Source of the DNA: a virus
IMG/VR virus record: IMGVR_UViG_3300045141_000107
Span: 26,206-90,205 of that record
Direction: 5' to 3' (one strand)
DNA length: 64,000 nt
How positions within the stretch are numbered: position 1 is the first letter of the stretch; every line of letters starts with the position of its first letter. A program made the position numbers and the translations under genes. Under the pieces are notes generated by a model. It was not told where the DNA came from and did not search any database. It saw only the letters and a list, made by a program, of their open reading frames with translations. Of the stretch, positions 50,645 to 56,760 are shown in pieces.

Positions 50645-51820
50645 TTAGCTGGCGCTCCAATCCGTAGCGCCACACGCGCTACATTCCGTGTTGGTGGTGA
50701 AATTTCGAGCGGTGCAATGCTGGCAGCGCGCCGTTGAGGCAATGCCACCGTTAGGCAGCGCTTGTGCCGCTGGCGGAGTCGGAACACGCGGTGTAGCTGG
50801 CGCGGCAGGCGTGGCAACCTCTGCCGCTTGCGCAGGCGCAGGCGTTGAGGTTGAGCCGTTCCATGCTGCCAGCGCTGCCGCATCCGACGAAACGAAACGG
50901 ACGCCAGCGGTGCCGCGTGCTGCTAGTCGGAATCGACCGTCGGAGTAAAGCGCTACGCCTGCGCCTGAAAGGAATTTGAGCGCCAGCGTATCAGCGCCTT
51001 TAGGCGCGCCAGCCGCATGCGGTCCGAATCCAAACAACCATGCATCCGTGGCAGCGCTTTCGCCTCCGTCTTTGAGTCCGATTGAAAGCAAGTAACGGCG
51101 CATGACAGGCACAAGCGCCAGATAGTCGGATTTGTTGGCTACGCCTGCGCCAGCGAATGAAACGATGGAAACGTAGCGCGTGCCTGCCACGGCAGAGACT
51201 CCGCGCAAATCGCCAGACCATTCCTTGCGGAATTCGGAGTAGGCAGCGGCAGCGCGAGCGTAGACAGTCGGATCACTGTCTGCCTGCGCCAGCGCTTGCG
51301 CATTGCGCTCCGCCGTGCGCGGACCAATTGGTTTGCGGCCGACATACGGCGCAGGCGCGGCAACCTCTGCCGCTGGCGCTTGCGGTGGCGCAGGCGCGTA
51401 TTTCGTTTCGATGGCTGCGAGCATGGCTGCGAGCAATTCCGCAGGCAGGCTAGCTGCGGCAGCGGTGGCAGCGGCAATCTCTGCCGTTTTCTGCGCTTGC
51501 AACGCAACCTCTGCCTCTGCCATCGCCAGCGCTCCGCGCGCCGTTTCGAGCGCTGCCTCAAGCGCAGCACGCGCGGGATTGTCTGCCGTTAGGACTGTCA
51601 ACGCGGTTTCGATGTTGGCAACCGTTACTGCCTCTGGCAGCATGGCAGCGGTGGCAACCTCAACGGTGCCGTTTGCGGTGGGTTCGATGTTGGTAGGAAT
51701 GTCCGTACCCTCAACTGTTGGAACGCTGGCAGGCGTGTTGTCTGCCGCTGGCGTGTTGTCGATTGTCGCTGCCTCTGCCTGCGCAGCTAGCTTTTCAATT
51801 AGGCGCTTTGTCGCTGCCAT
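50645..51820 (-). CDS. Ala-rich protein with C-terminal RanBP2-type zinc finger
   Basis: A 391-aa protein. I start at ATG 51820 because GGGAGACACGAC precedes it. Residues 1-140 are Ala-rich and helical (NPARAALEAALETARGALAM, AMAEAEVALQAQKTAEIAAA). Residues 190-320 form a folded domain (YVSIVSFAGAGVANKSDYLA, LVPVMRRYLLSIGLKDGGES, LALKFLSGAGVALYSDGRFR). After a Pro/Ala linker, the last 25 residues contain CQHCTARNFTTNTECSAC, which exactly follows CxxC-x3-N-x6-CxxC of RanBP2-type fingers. These bind single-stranded RNA or ubiquitin elsewhere. The function here is unknown. The base composition differs from its neighbours. Confidence 0.7.
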   Translation of the reverse strand: MAATKRLIEKLAAQAEAATIDNTPAADNTPASVPTVEGTDIPTNIEPTANGTVEVATAAMLPEAVTVANIETALTVLTADNPARAALEAALETARGALAMAEAEVALQAQKTAEIAAATAAAASLPAELLAAMLAAIETKYAPAPPQAPAAEVAAPAPYVGRKPIGPRTAERNAQALAQADSDPTVYARAAAAYSEFRKEWSGDLRGVSAVAGTRYVSIVSFAGAGVANKSDYLALVPVMRRYLLSIGLKDGGESAATDAWLFGFGPHAAGAPKGADTLALKFLSGAGVALYSDGRFRLAARGTAGVRFVSSDAAALAAWNGSTSTPAPAQAAEVATPAAPATPRVPTPPAAQALPNGGIASTARCQHCTARNFTTNTECSACGATDWSAS

Positions 51821-52186
51821 GTCGTGTCTCCCGCGCTGCCGTGTTGATTTGGTTGGTTCGGAGCGCTGCGGCAATTATGTATCTACGCATAGAATCGCGC
51901 CGTTACACTCAACCGCTTGTACTTGCATACATCGTTCTGGCGCTTGCGCTTGCCAGGGCCAACGCTGGCAAGTTTTGTAACGGCGGCAGTTTGGCGCGTG
52001 GTACAAAAAGTCGGTACAAATCTCAACCGCGCTCAACCGCTTTTTGCTGCCGCTCAACCGCTTTTCGGCGGGTTACGGTAAAGCGGTTTTTCGTTGGATT
52101 TTTCGTAGGCAGTCTGCCGCAGGCATTACTTGCGCTTGCACGTTTGCATTTGATAACGGCGCGCCATTTGATAACACGGCGTCACC

Positions 52187-52208
52187 CGTACGCGTACGTA
52201 CGCGTACG
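52187..52208. repeat. Perfect 22-bp palindrome
   Basis: A self-complementary sequence made of alternating CGTACG and GCGTAC words, 11 bp per arm with no central spacer. It lies at the left edge of the GTTAGC palindrome array. Confidence 0.8.
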
Positions 52209-52219
52209 CATTTACTTGC

Positions 52220-52486
52220 GTTAGCACGTGCTAATGTGCAAGCGTTAGCCGATGCTAACGGCCTTAGCCCCAGCTAAGCGCAAGCGTTAGTTAGCACATA
52301 CTAACAGCCGCGGACAGCGCAAACTGGCAACGTTAGCATATGCGAACGCCAGGGCAGCGCAAGTGCAAACTAACCTCCTTAGTATGTGCTAACTTGCAAG
52401 CGCAGCATGTGCAAACTGCAAGCGTTAGTTCGTACATGCTAACGTCCTAAGCACGTGCGTGCTTCGGGACGCAGTGCGTGCTAAGG
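52220..52486. repeat. Array of eight imperfect palindromes, consensus GTTAGCAYRTGCTAAC
   Basis: Units lie at 52221-52234 (perfect TTAGCACGTGCTAA), 52243-52260, 52263-52278, 52290-52305, 52331-52348, 52378-52393, 52428-52443 and a larger hairpin at 52446-52486. Each has GTTAG or CTTAG on one side and CTAAC or CTAAG on the other. Several are preceded by GCAAGC. The spacing is irregular (about 20-50 bp). They look like dimeric-protein binding sites or cruciform elements. Confidence 0.75.
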
Positions 52487-52502
52487 CACGCCGCGGCGTC
52501 AA

Positions 52503-52729
52503 TAGAAACTACTGTCTCTCCCCAGATTCGTGCCGAATTTTGGGAATTCACCGTCTCTCGTGGGGTCGGGCCCAGATCGTGATCTGCTGATCGGGATCGT
52601 GTACTGAAGGAAGTGACCGACCTACAGATCGGGATCAGGATCCTTTAGAAACTACCGTCTTTCCCCAGATCATACCAGATTTTACATGAATACACGGCAA
52701 TAAAACGGGAATCTACCGTCTTTCTGGGG
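52503..52729. repeat. Four repeats of the TACCGTCTYTCCCC type
   Basis: Two long copies (52503-52527 and 52646-52670) share TAGAAACTAC(T/C)GTCT(C/T)TCC. Two shorter copies lie at 52544-52565 and 52709-52729. Between them are GATC-rich words. All four copies are in one orientation, like iterons. Confidence 0.65.
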
Positions 52730-52950
52730 GATAACTCAAGATTACAGACGTCAATCATGCCTAGATGGAGAGATCTTCACATGAACAACTACACATGCAC
52801 GAATTTTACTACGAAATTGATACAGAACAAACATTATTCATTACATACTACCTGCTGTTGCACTGAGGGACTAGGTATACCGAGCTCTTTTTAGCGATTA
52901 CTTATAGATCAGATAGTCGCGTCGCACAACAGTGTTTGCAAATATCTAGA

Positions 52951-53122
52951 CCGGGGATATCCAGACGGGGTATCTAGCATGGGGGTATCCCAAACCATAC
53001 TACCTGTGTTTCAGGGCTTGATCAGGGAAAGAATGCAACTAAGGCGCAAGGTACCGGAATATATCATGGTCGTACAAAGAGGCACCAAATATCCAGCAGT
53101 GGGGATATCTAGACGGGGGTAT
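52951..53122. repeat. GGGGATATCYAGACGGGG direct repeats
   Basis: Copies at 52953-52970 and 53101-53118 differ at one or two positions, with part-copies between (GGGGTATCTAGC, GGGGGTATCCC) and another trace at 53571-53597 (ATCTAGACGGAGGGGGTAT). The second copy contains the 3-prime end of the HNH gene, so the repeat also codes its last residues. Confidence 0.55.
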
Positions 53123-53498
53123 GTGGACAATAGCCTCTCATACCATACGACCAGTTACAATTCATACACAATGTACGGAATGTAGTGGGGTAGTTCTCGC
53201 GTATGATGCGTAGGTATGCCTGAAAACTGTTCTCTGGGTATGGCTTGCCGCCGATATGATCTATGTTTAGGAATTCCTCGTGCTGCTCCCCACAACACAC
53301 GCATTCCCACCCATAGTGGTTGAACACTTTGATCCGGATCTCTTTCCTTAGCTTAGCAAGGCGCAAGTTGTTCTGTTCCCTGCGGCAATAGATACAGACT
53401 GTCCCACCCTGAAATGTACCACCCGCGATCGTACCAGTGTTGCCGCACCGACACACACGTCTCTTGTTCCTACGGCTTATGACTATACGTTTCAGCAC
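53109..53498 (-). CDS. HNH endonuclease 1
   Basis: A 129-aa protein. An N-terminal zinc pair (CRCGNTG and CIYCRRE) is followed by the HNH fold: WECVCCGEQHEEFLNIDHIGG (the His of the metal site) and FRTLCMNCNWSYG near the end. It is probably a free-standing homing endonuclease. The GTG start lies two bases after the predicted +1 of a TATAAT promoter (53511-53506), so its mRNA would be leaderless. There is no ribosome site. Confidence 0.82.
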   Translation of the reverse strand: MLKRIVISRRNKRRVCRCGNTGTIAGGTFQGGTVCIYCRREQNNLRLAKLRKEIRIKVFNHYGWECVCCGEQHEEFLNIDHIGGKPYPENSFQAYLRIIRENYPTTFRTLCMNCNWSYGMRGYCPHTPV

Positions 53499-53526
53499 TA
53501 CCCATATTATACCATACGTAGATCAC
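53499..53526 (-). promoter_or_regulatory. Promoter of a leaderless HNH gene
   Basis: TATAAT (53511-53506) with TGATCTACGTATGG just upstream, related to the GATAATCT element of the other promoters. The predicted +1 is 53499 and the start codon is 53498. Confidence 0.6.
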
Positions 53527-53625
53527 GATCTATATTTCAGCACAATAAAGGCCACCTTTCTAGGGGTGGCCCATCTAGACGGAGGGGGTATTGGGGCGAT
53601 TACTTGGCTGCAATACGGGAAGCAA

Positions 53626-53898
53626 TCATGGGTGCTGAGGTCGTGTCAGATTTTCAGCTTTCACAATACGATTGGCTTCCACAAGCCCGCAACTGTTCGT
53701 GCGGCAGGTAACCCAGACACGTGCCACGTAAGAGTTCTGGAGCTGAATAAGTGCCACGCCGTTCTGCATTACCACCCAATGGAGGCCATCCTGCATGAGA
53801 ATGTATCCCTTGTATGCAATCGTACCTGCACTTTCGTTGTAGAACCCGTTCTGTACCGCCAGCTTGTACACCTGGAGGCGTGTGCTTTCGTTGCGCAT
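53626..53898 (-). CDS. Small beta-rich protein, 90 aa
   Basis: I choose ATG 53898, preceded by CTAAGGAAGCA, over 53943, which lies inside the TATAATG promoter. The product is mainly strands (GTIAYKGYILMQDGLHWVVM, VARVWVTCRTNSCGLV). The family is unknown. It forms a short unit next to HNH 1. Confidence 0.6.
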   Translation of the reverse strand: MRNESTRLQVYKLAVQNGFYNESAGTIAYKGYILMQDGLHWVVMQNGVALIQLQNSYVARVWVTCRTNSCGLVEANRIVKAENLTRPQHP

Positions 53899-53939
53899 TG
53901 CTTCCTTAGCTGAAATAATCACTGTGGTGCCCTCGCCGA

Positions 53940-53964
53940 ACATTATACCACCTGCCTATTTCTC
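53940..53964 (-). promoter_or_regulatory. TATAAT promoter before the 90-aa gene
   Basis: TATAAT (53948-53943, minus strand) overlaps the G of an out-of-use upstream ATG. The predicted start near 53936 gives a leader of about 38 bases ending in CTAAGGAAGCA. Confidence 0.5.
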
Positions 53965-54093
53965 AATAATGTAGAGCACACAAATGATCATGAGAGCACA
54001 CCACACCGGAAATGGTAGGGAAGCAATCAAGTTCACCCACCAATCGAAAGCGTATGTGTAGTGATGCAATTGTTCTAGCAGTGCCTGTTCCAT
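53956..54093 (-). CDS. 45-aa single-pass membrane protein
   Basis: A short gene whose start lies a few bases inside the preceding gene. The N-terminus is amphipathic (ALLEQLHHYTYAFDWWVNL). Residues 21-43 form one strongly hydrophobic segment (LIASLPFPVWCALMIICVLY). It ends IIEK. It is the last gene of a coupled five-gene run starting at 55082. The function is unknown. Confidence 0.6.
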   Translation of the reverse strand: MEQALLEQLHHYTYAFDWWVNLIASLPFPVWCALMIICVLYIIEK

Positions 54094-54096
54094 GGT

Positions 54097-54267
54097 CTAT
54101 CGGTCCACGTATTTCTGTCCTGGCTGCACCCAGGCTGCATTCCCAACCATGATGGCTGGACCACGGCTGTCCAAGTACACCACCAGATAGTTGTACTTCG
54201 TACCCTTGATTAGCTGTGTGAGGGCGCTCTTACGCGCCGCCACACTCTTGTAAATGCGCCACTCCAT
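54097..54267 (-). CDS. 56-aa basic hypothetical protein
   Basis: The start overlaps the upstream stop as TAATG. It has a basic N-terminus (WRIYKSVAARKSALTQLIKG) and a strand-rich end (YNYLVVYLDSRGPAIMVG). It resembles small phage proteins of a DUF-type alpha-beta fold; I cannot name one. Confidence 0.58.
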   Translation of the reverse strand: MEWRIYKSVAARKSALTQLIKGTKYNYLVVYLDSRGPAIMVGNAAWVQPGQKYVDR

Positions 54268-54446
54268 TACGCTTCAGCCTCCACTTCCTGGTGCTGTGCT
54301 TCAATCCAGCTTTCAATGCCTTCCTGGCAGGTGAAACGGCGTGCGTGCTGATGCACGTAGCCGTTCTTATCCATTAGCCGCCAGAAGTCGTCACCACAGT
54401 GCACGTATCTCACTCCATGCATTGTGTATTGCTGAAAGTGTGCCAT
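54267..54446 (-). CDS. 59-aa hypothetical protein
   Basis: ATG 54446 lies two bases after the stop of the 30-aa membrane gene. The product is polar and His/Trp-rich (YTMHGVRYVHCGDDFWRLMD, HQHARRFTCQEGIESWIEAQ), compact, with two Cys. No family is recognised. It is coupled to both neighbours. Confidence 0.6.
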   Translation of the reverse strand: MAHFQQYTMHGVRYVHCGDDFWRLMDKNGYVHQHARRFTCQEGIESWIEAQHQEVEAEA

Positions 54447-54447
54447 C

Positions 54448-54540
54448 TTAGCCAATGAACCCCGAACCAACTGCCCAGACGCCAGCCACAACCACCAGAC
54501 TGTAAACCGTTCCAGCCATGAACGCTACCAGATAGCCCAT
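54448..54540 (-). CDS. 30-aa membrane peptide
   Basis: A tiny gene with one of the best ribosome sites in the window (TAAGGAGTGAGAACA before ATG). Residues 4-24 are hydrophobic (LVAFMAGTVYSLVVVAGVWA). It ends in TAAG directly before the next start. Its size and strong translation signal suggest a real membrane-active peptide. Confidence 0.62.
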   Translation of the reverse strand: MGYLVAFMAGTVYSLVVVAGVWAVGSGFIG

Positions 54541-54552
54541 TGTTCTCACTCC

Positions 54553-54720
54553 TTAGCGGGCAGGCTTCAGCAGCCTGTGGACCCGCAGGTACTCAGCCGC
54601 AACCTTGCGGCTAATCTTGTAGGGGCGGTACGGGAGTACGCCCCTATCCATGTACGGCTGGCGTCCGTTTACCAGCAGATAGGCATCAGTGCCCCAGAGC
54701 TTGTACGTGGCCTGATGCAT
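54553..54720 (-). CDS. 55-aa basic protein
   Basis: The start overlaps the upstream stop as TAATG. The protein is rich in Tyr and Arg (TDAYLLVNGRQPYMDRGVLP, YKISRKVAAEYLRVHRLL). Its C-terminal helix could bind nucleic acid. No family is recognised. Confidence 0.6.
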   Translation of the reverse strand: MHQATYKLWGTDAYLLVNGRQPYMDRGVLPYRPYKISRKVAAEYLRVHRLLKPAR

Positions 54721-55082
54721 TACCACTTCTCCCGTATTGGGGTCCAGGGGCCTTTCGGCATCTGTGTACCCTTGTAATCGCGTGTGGGACGTGGCATTGG
54801 TCGCTGGCCCTTGCCGCTTGGACGGTTGGCACGGTCGGCCGCAACCTGTTCTGGTGTTGGGTTGTACGGTTTGCTCAGTTCGGCCTGCCGTTTCTTGCTC
54901 ATGGCCCGTAGCATGGCAAGGTGCGCGTCGTGTTCCTCGGCCTCAACGTAGCCCATGCTTTCCATCCGGTCCACCCAAGCCATGAACTTGGCCGCGTCAG
55001 TGGTAATGAACTCGGCCATTGGTGCAGAAAACGGGCTGTCACCCTTTGCCATACGGAACATGACGCCGTGGTACTGTGGCAT
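54720..55082 (-). CDS. Hypothetical protein, 120 aa
   Basis: Start 55082 follows AGGTGGTGTCTA; the longer frame to 55193 lies in the promoter leader. Residues 1-70 are helical (ITTDAAKFMAWVDRMESMGY, VEAEEHDAHLAMLRAMSKKR). The rest is Arg/Pro-rich and disordered (ADRANRPSGKGQRPMPRP). It is the first gene of the operon driven by P3. Confidence 0.62.
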   Translation of the reverse strand: MPQYHGVMFRMAKGDSPFSAPMAEFITTDAAKFMAWVDRMESMGYVEAEEHDAHLAMLRAMSKKRQAELSKPYNPTPEQVAADRANRPSGKGQRPMPRPTRDYKGTQMPKGPWTPIREKW

Positions 55083-55099
55083 TAGACACCACCTTTCAT

Positions 55100-55186
55100 A
55101 TGCGCAAGCCTGGTTGCCCCTTGGGGCTGGACGCTGCCATTGCCTACGCCGCTGCGCATGGCTAAAGTATGCCCCATAGAGTATCT
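55100..55186 (-). promoter_or_regulatory. Promoter P3 with 5-prime stem
   Basis: AGATACTC (55186-55179), then CATACT (55171-55166). The predicted transcript starts at 55159 with ATGCGCA, which pairs perfectly with TGCGCAT (55106-55100) just before the ribosome site AAAGGTGG. The intervening leader holds CCCCAAGGGGC and closely resembles the leader of P4. Confidence 0.65.
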
Positions 55187-55228
55187 GGGCCACAAGCTAA
55201 TGCTGAACGTGGCGTGAGTGTGTAGAGA

Positions 55229-55247
55229 GGGGGGCCTTTCGACCCCC
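55229..55247 (-). terminator. Hairpin after the 49-aa gene
   Basis: GGGGGTC-GAAA-GGCCCCC on the minus strand forms a stable stem with a GNRA-like loop directly after the small gene. There is no T run, so termination strength is uncertain. Confidence 0.45.
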
Positions 55248-55257
55248 AGACCTTGCA

Positions 55258-55407
55258 CTACTTCGCTTCCAGCGCCTGCTCGATTGCATTTAGCGCATTG
55301 AAAGCAAACAGGGTCCCAACCAGTTTCTGGTTCTTTAGGAACCATGCCCGTGCCTGATAAAGCTCAGGCTTTGTCCAACTCTTTAGCTGCCGTACCTGAG
55401 CATCCAT
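55258..55407 (-). CDS. 49-aa helical protein (start among three tandem candidates)
   Basis: The product is a helical peptide (RQLKSWTKPELYQARAWFLK, LVGTLFAFNALNAIEQALEA). The 5-prime end repeats ATGGAGTG.GTT three times, giving candidate starts at 55431, 55419 and 55407, each of the last two preceded by GGAGTG. I choose 55407. It is driven by P4. Confidence 0.58.
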   Translation of the reverse strand: MDAQVRQLKSWTKPELYQARAWFLKNQKLVGTLFAFNALNAIEQALEAK

Positions 55408-55434
55408 AACCCACTCCATAACACACTCCATGGC

Positions 55435-55514
55435 GCGCACGCGGTTTAGCCCCTTGGGGCCGTGGAAAGCACCTACGCCGCTGCGCACGCCACATTATGC
55501 CATATAGAGGCTCT
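55435..55514 (-). promoter_or_regulatory. Promoter P4 with 5-prime stem
   Basis: AGAGCCTC (55514-55507) then CATAAT (55499-55494) and GTGGCG. The transcript should start near 55487; TGCGCAGCGG there pairs with CCGCGTGCGC (55444-55435) with one bulge. The leader shares GCAGCGGCGTAGG and CCCCAAGGGGC with P3, so the two promoter-leader units are duplicates. Confidence 0.65.
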
Positions 55515-55554
55515 GTGGTGCAGTCCCTGCTGAACGTGTGGTGAACGTGGCGTC

Positions 55555-55806
55555 CTATTCGGTCTCCCTTTCCAGGATGAGGAGTGCAATATCCGCTCCC
55601 GTTTGTACGCTCGTGCGTCCGCACACCATCAGTACCTCTGTGAGACCGAGTGCCTGCAGGAACGCCTTGGCAATCCCAAGGTCCTGGGTGCGGAACGTGG
55701 TTTCGTTCTCGGCAGTGATCTCGACGACGACTGGTTCCGGTTCGGGCTGTTTCATGTCTACCAAAGTCGTGCCAGATTTACGGCATGACGGGTGTGAAAA
55801 CATCAT
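55555..55806 (-). CDS. Hypothetical protein, 83 aa
   Basis: Starts at ATG 55806 inside the stop of the 25-aa membrane peptide gene (CTATGATG), with GGGAGAG upstream. After a short polar start (SHPSCRKSGTTLVDMKQP) it has an alpha/beta fold with VVVEITAENETTFRTQDLGI and AKAFLQALGLTEVLMVCG. No family is recognised. Confidence 0.6.
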   Translation of the reverse strand: MMFSHPSCRKSGTTLVDMKQPEPEPVVVEITAENETTFRTQDLGIAKAFLQALGLTEVLMVCGRTSVQTGADIALLILERETE

Positions 55807-55880
55807 AGTCTCTCCCATACCATGATAATAACTGTCCCGGCCAATGCGGCCAGGACTAAGACTGTACCAATCCATTCCAT
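55803..55880 (-). CDS. 25-aa membrane peptide
   Basis: A minimal gene starting in an overlap with the end of the preceding gene and ending at TGA inside ATGATG of the next. Residues 4-22 are hydrophobic (IGTVLVLAALAGTVIIMVW). Coupling on both sides supports translation. It is one of the smallest genes I can support here. Confidence 0.5.
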   Translation of the reverse strand: MEWIGTVLVLAALAGTVIIMVWERL

Positions 55881-56146
55881 TACCTTAGCAGGCTTGCCAT
55901 GTCCAGCCGTTGGCATTCACTCACGGGCAGACGTGCTTCAAGCATCTCCTTGTACACTAGCTTTTCTGCTAGTGTGTGATTGGCATGTGCGTAGTGGTGG
56001 TCTGGGAGACAGATAACCATCTCACCAACACTGATGCGGTACTCTCGCCTGTCACGCAACACCATGCAGATGCGACAATCATAGCCTGGTTCGAAGGTTG
56101 AAGGGAGGGGCAACTGCCCCTCGAACTCCAATGGTACGCGGTACAT
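55880..56146 (-). CDS. Hypothetical protein with CxxC, 88 aa
   Basis: Starts at ATG 56146 two bases after the previous stop. It has CRIC near residue 25 (GYDCRICMVLRDRREYRISV), strands around VGEMVICLPDHHYAHANH and a helical end with one more Cys (LPVSECQRLDMASLL). The CRIC pair with later His residues may bind zinc. No family is recognised. Confidence 0.6.
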   Translation of the reverse strand: MYRVPLEFEGQLPLPSTFEPGYDCRICMVLRDRREYRISVGEMVICLPDHHYAHANHTLAEKLVYKEMLEARLPVSECQRLDMASLLR

Positions 56147-56147
56147 T

Positions 56148-56351
56148 TCAGTCCTCGCTGTATGCGTCATGCTCCATGGTGAAGCCGTTGTCCCGCATAC
56201 GATAAGGGCAACCCACGCAGGAGTCTTCGTCATCCACCGTGTTGCACGGAGGGCAACCATTGTCCCAGTCGCTGTTGATTGGGAGACCAGCCGCACTGGC
56301 CTCCAAGTACAGCGCCGCTAGACGCTGGTTCAGTTCTTGCAACTTTGTCAC
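56148..56351 (-). CDS. Small zinc-binding protein, 67 aa
   Basis: I start it at GTG 56351, six bases after AAGGAGTGAG; the stop of the upstream gene lies within that ribosome site. A helical start (KLQELNQRLAALYLEASAAG) is followed by GCPPC...DSCVGCPYR, four Cys arranged as CxxC and CxxC, a zinc knuckle. The function is unknown. An ATG at 56369 is an alternative start. Confidence 0.62.
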   Translation of the reverse strand: MTKLQELNQRLAALYLEASAAGLPINSDWDNGCPPCNTVDDEDSCVGCPYRMRDNGFTMEHDAYSED

Positions 56352-56355
56352 TATC

Positions 56356-56682
56356 TCACTCCTTGCCATCGCAGATGGCACAATACCCTGGCCCGTCACA
56401 GGCGGGCTGCATAAGCATGCTGAACGCCTGGATGAAGTACAGCTTGTCCAGGAACAGCAGGTAGGCAACCCACAGTTCCAGCAACGCGGCCAGCTCAAGG
56501 TCTGGCCCAACATCACTGTACTCAGCAACAATCTCACGCCCATTGCGGCGTGAGAGCTTAGCCATTCGGCGCTTCTCCCAACGATAGGGAGTTGTGGCTG
56601 GCCTCCAGCCACGCCCACCATCGAAGTGGGTCAATTCTTTGTGGCGCAGATTGGGGCTAAACTCTACAACCAAACGGGACAT
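56356..56682 (-). CDS. Hypothetical protein, 108 aa, with C-terminal Cys cluster
   Basis: ATG 56682 follows AAGAGGGTAAGAGTT and is the first gene after P5. The N-terminus is basic (PATTPYRWEKRRMAKLSRRN). A helical, hydrophobic middle (LELAALLELWVAYLLFLDKL) could associate with membranes. The end has three Cys (PACDGPGYCAICDGKE), perhaps a zinc site. The last codons form the next gene's ribosome site. Confidence 0.62.
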   Translation of the reverse strand: MSRLVVEFSPNLRHKELTHFDGGRGWRPATTPYRWEKRRMAKLSRRNGREIVAEYSDVGPDLELAALLELWVAYLLFLDKLYFIQAFSMLMQPACDGPGYCAICDGKE

Positions 56683-56705
56683 AACTCTTACCCTCTTGCT
56701 TCATA

Positions 56706-56751
56706 TAGGCAATGCCTGGTTGCCTAGCCGTAGTATAGGGCATGGACGCTC
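56706..56751 (-). promoter_or_regulatory. Promoter P5 with 5-prime hairpin
   Basis: GAGCGTCC (56751-56744) then TATACT (56737-56732). The predicted +1 at 56725 begins the stem TAGGCAA (56726-56720) / TTGCCTA (56712-56706), followed by GAGGG before the ATG at 56682. Confidence 0.7.
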
Positions 56752-56760
56752 TGGTTAGGT

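Larger units (their letters stand above)
51821..53108. other. Gene-free region with palindromes and repeats, candidate origin
   Basis: Nearly 1.3 kb without a convincing gene, the longest gap in the window. In order it holds four copies of CTCAACCGC (51908, 52022, 52032, 52053), the palindrome array (52187-52486), the TACCGTCT repeats (52503-52729), an AT-richer stretch (52740-52940), and the GATATC-AGACGGGG repeats. Such clustering is typical of phage replication origins or partition/regulatory sites. No direct proof is available. Confidence 0.55.

Noticed and set aside
51875-52057. Minus-strand frame of about 60 aa with several Cys (GAEICTDFLYHAPNC...)
   Set aside because: It would need a TTG start, has no ribosome site, and overlaps the CTCAACCGC repeats. 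I could not separate it from chance in this low-stop DNA.
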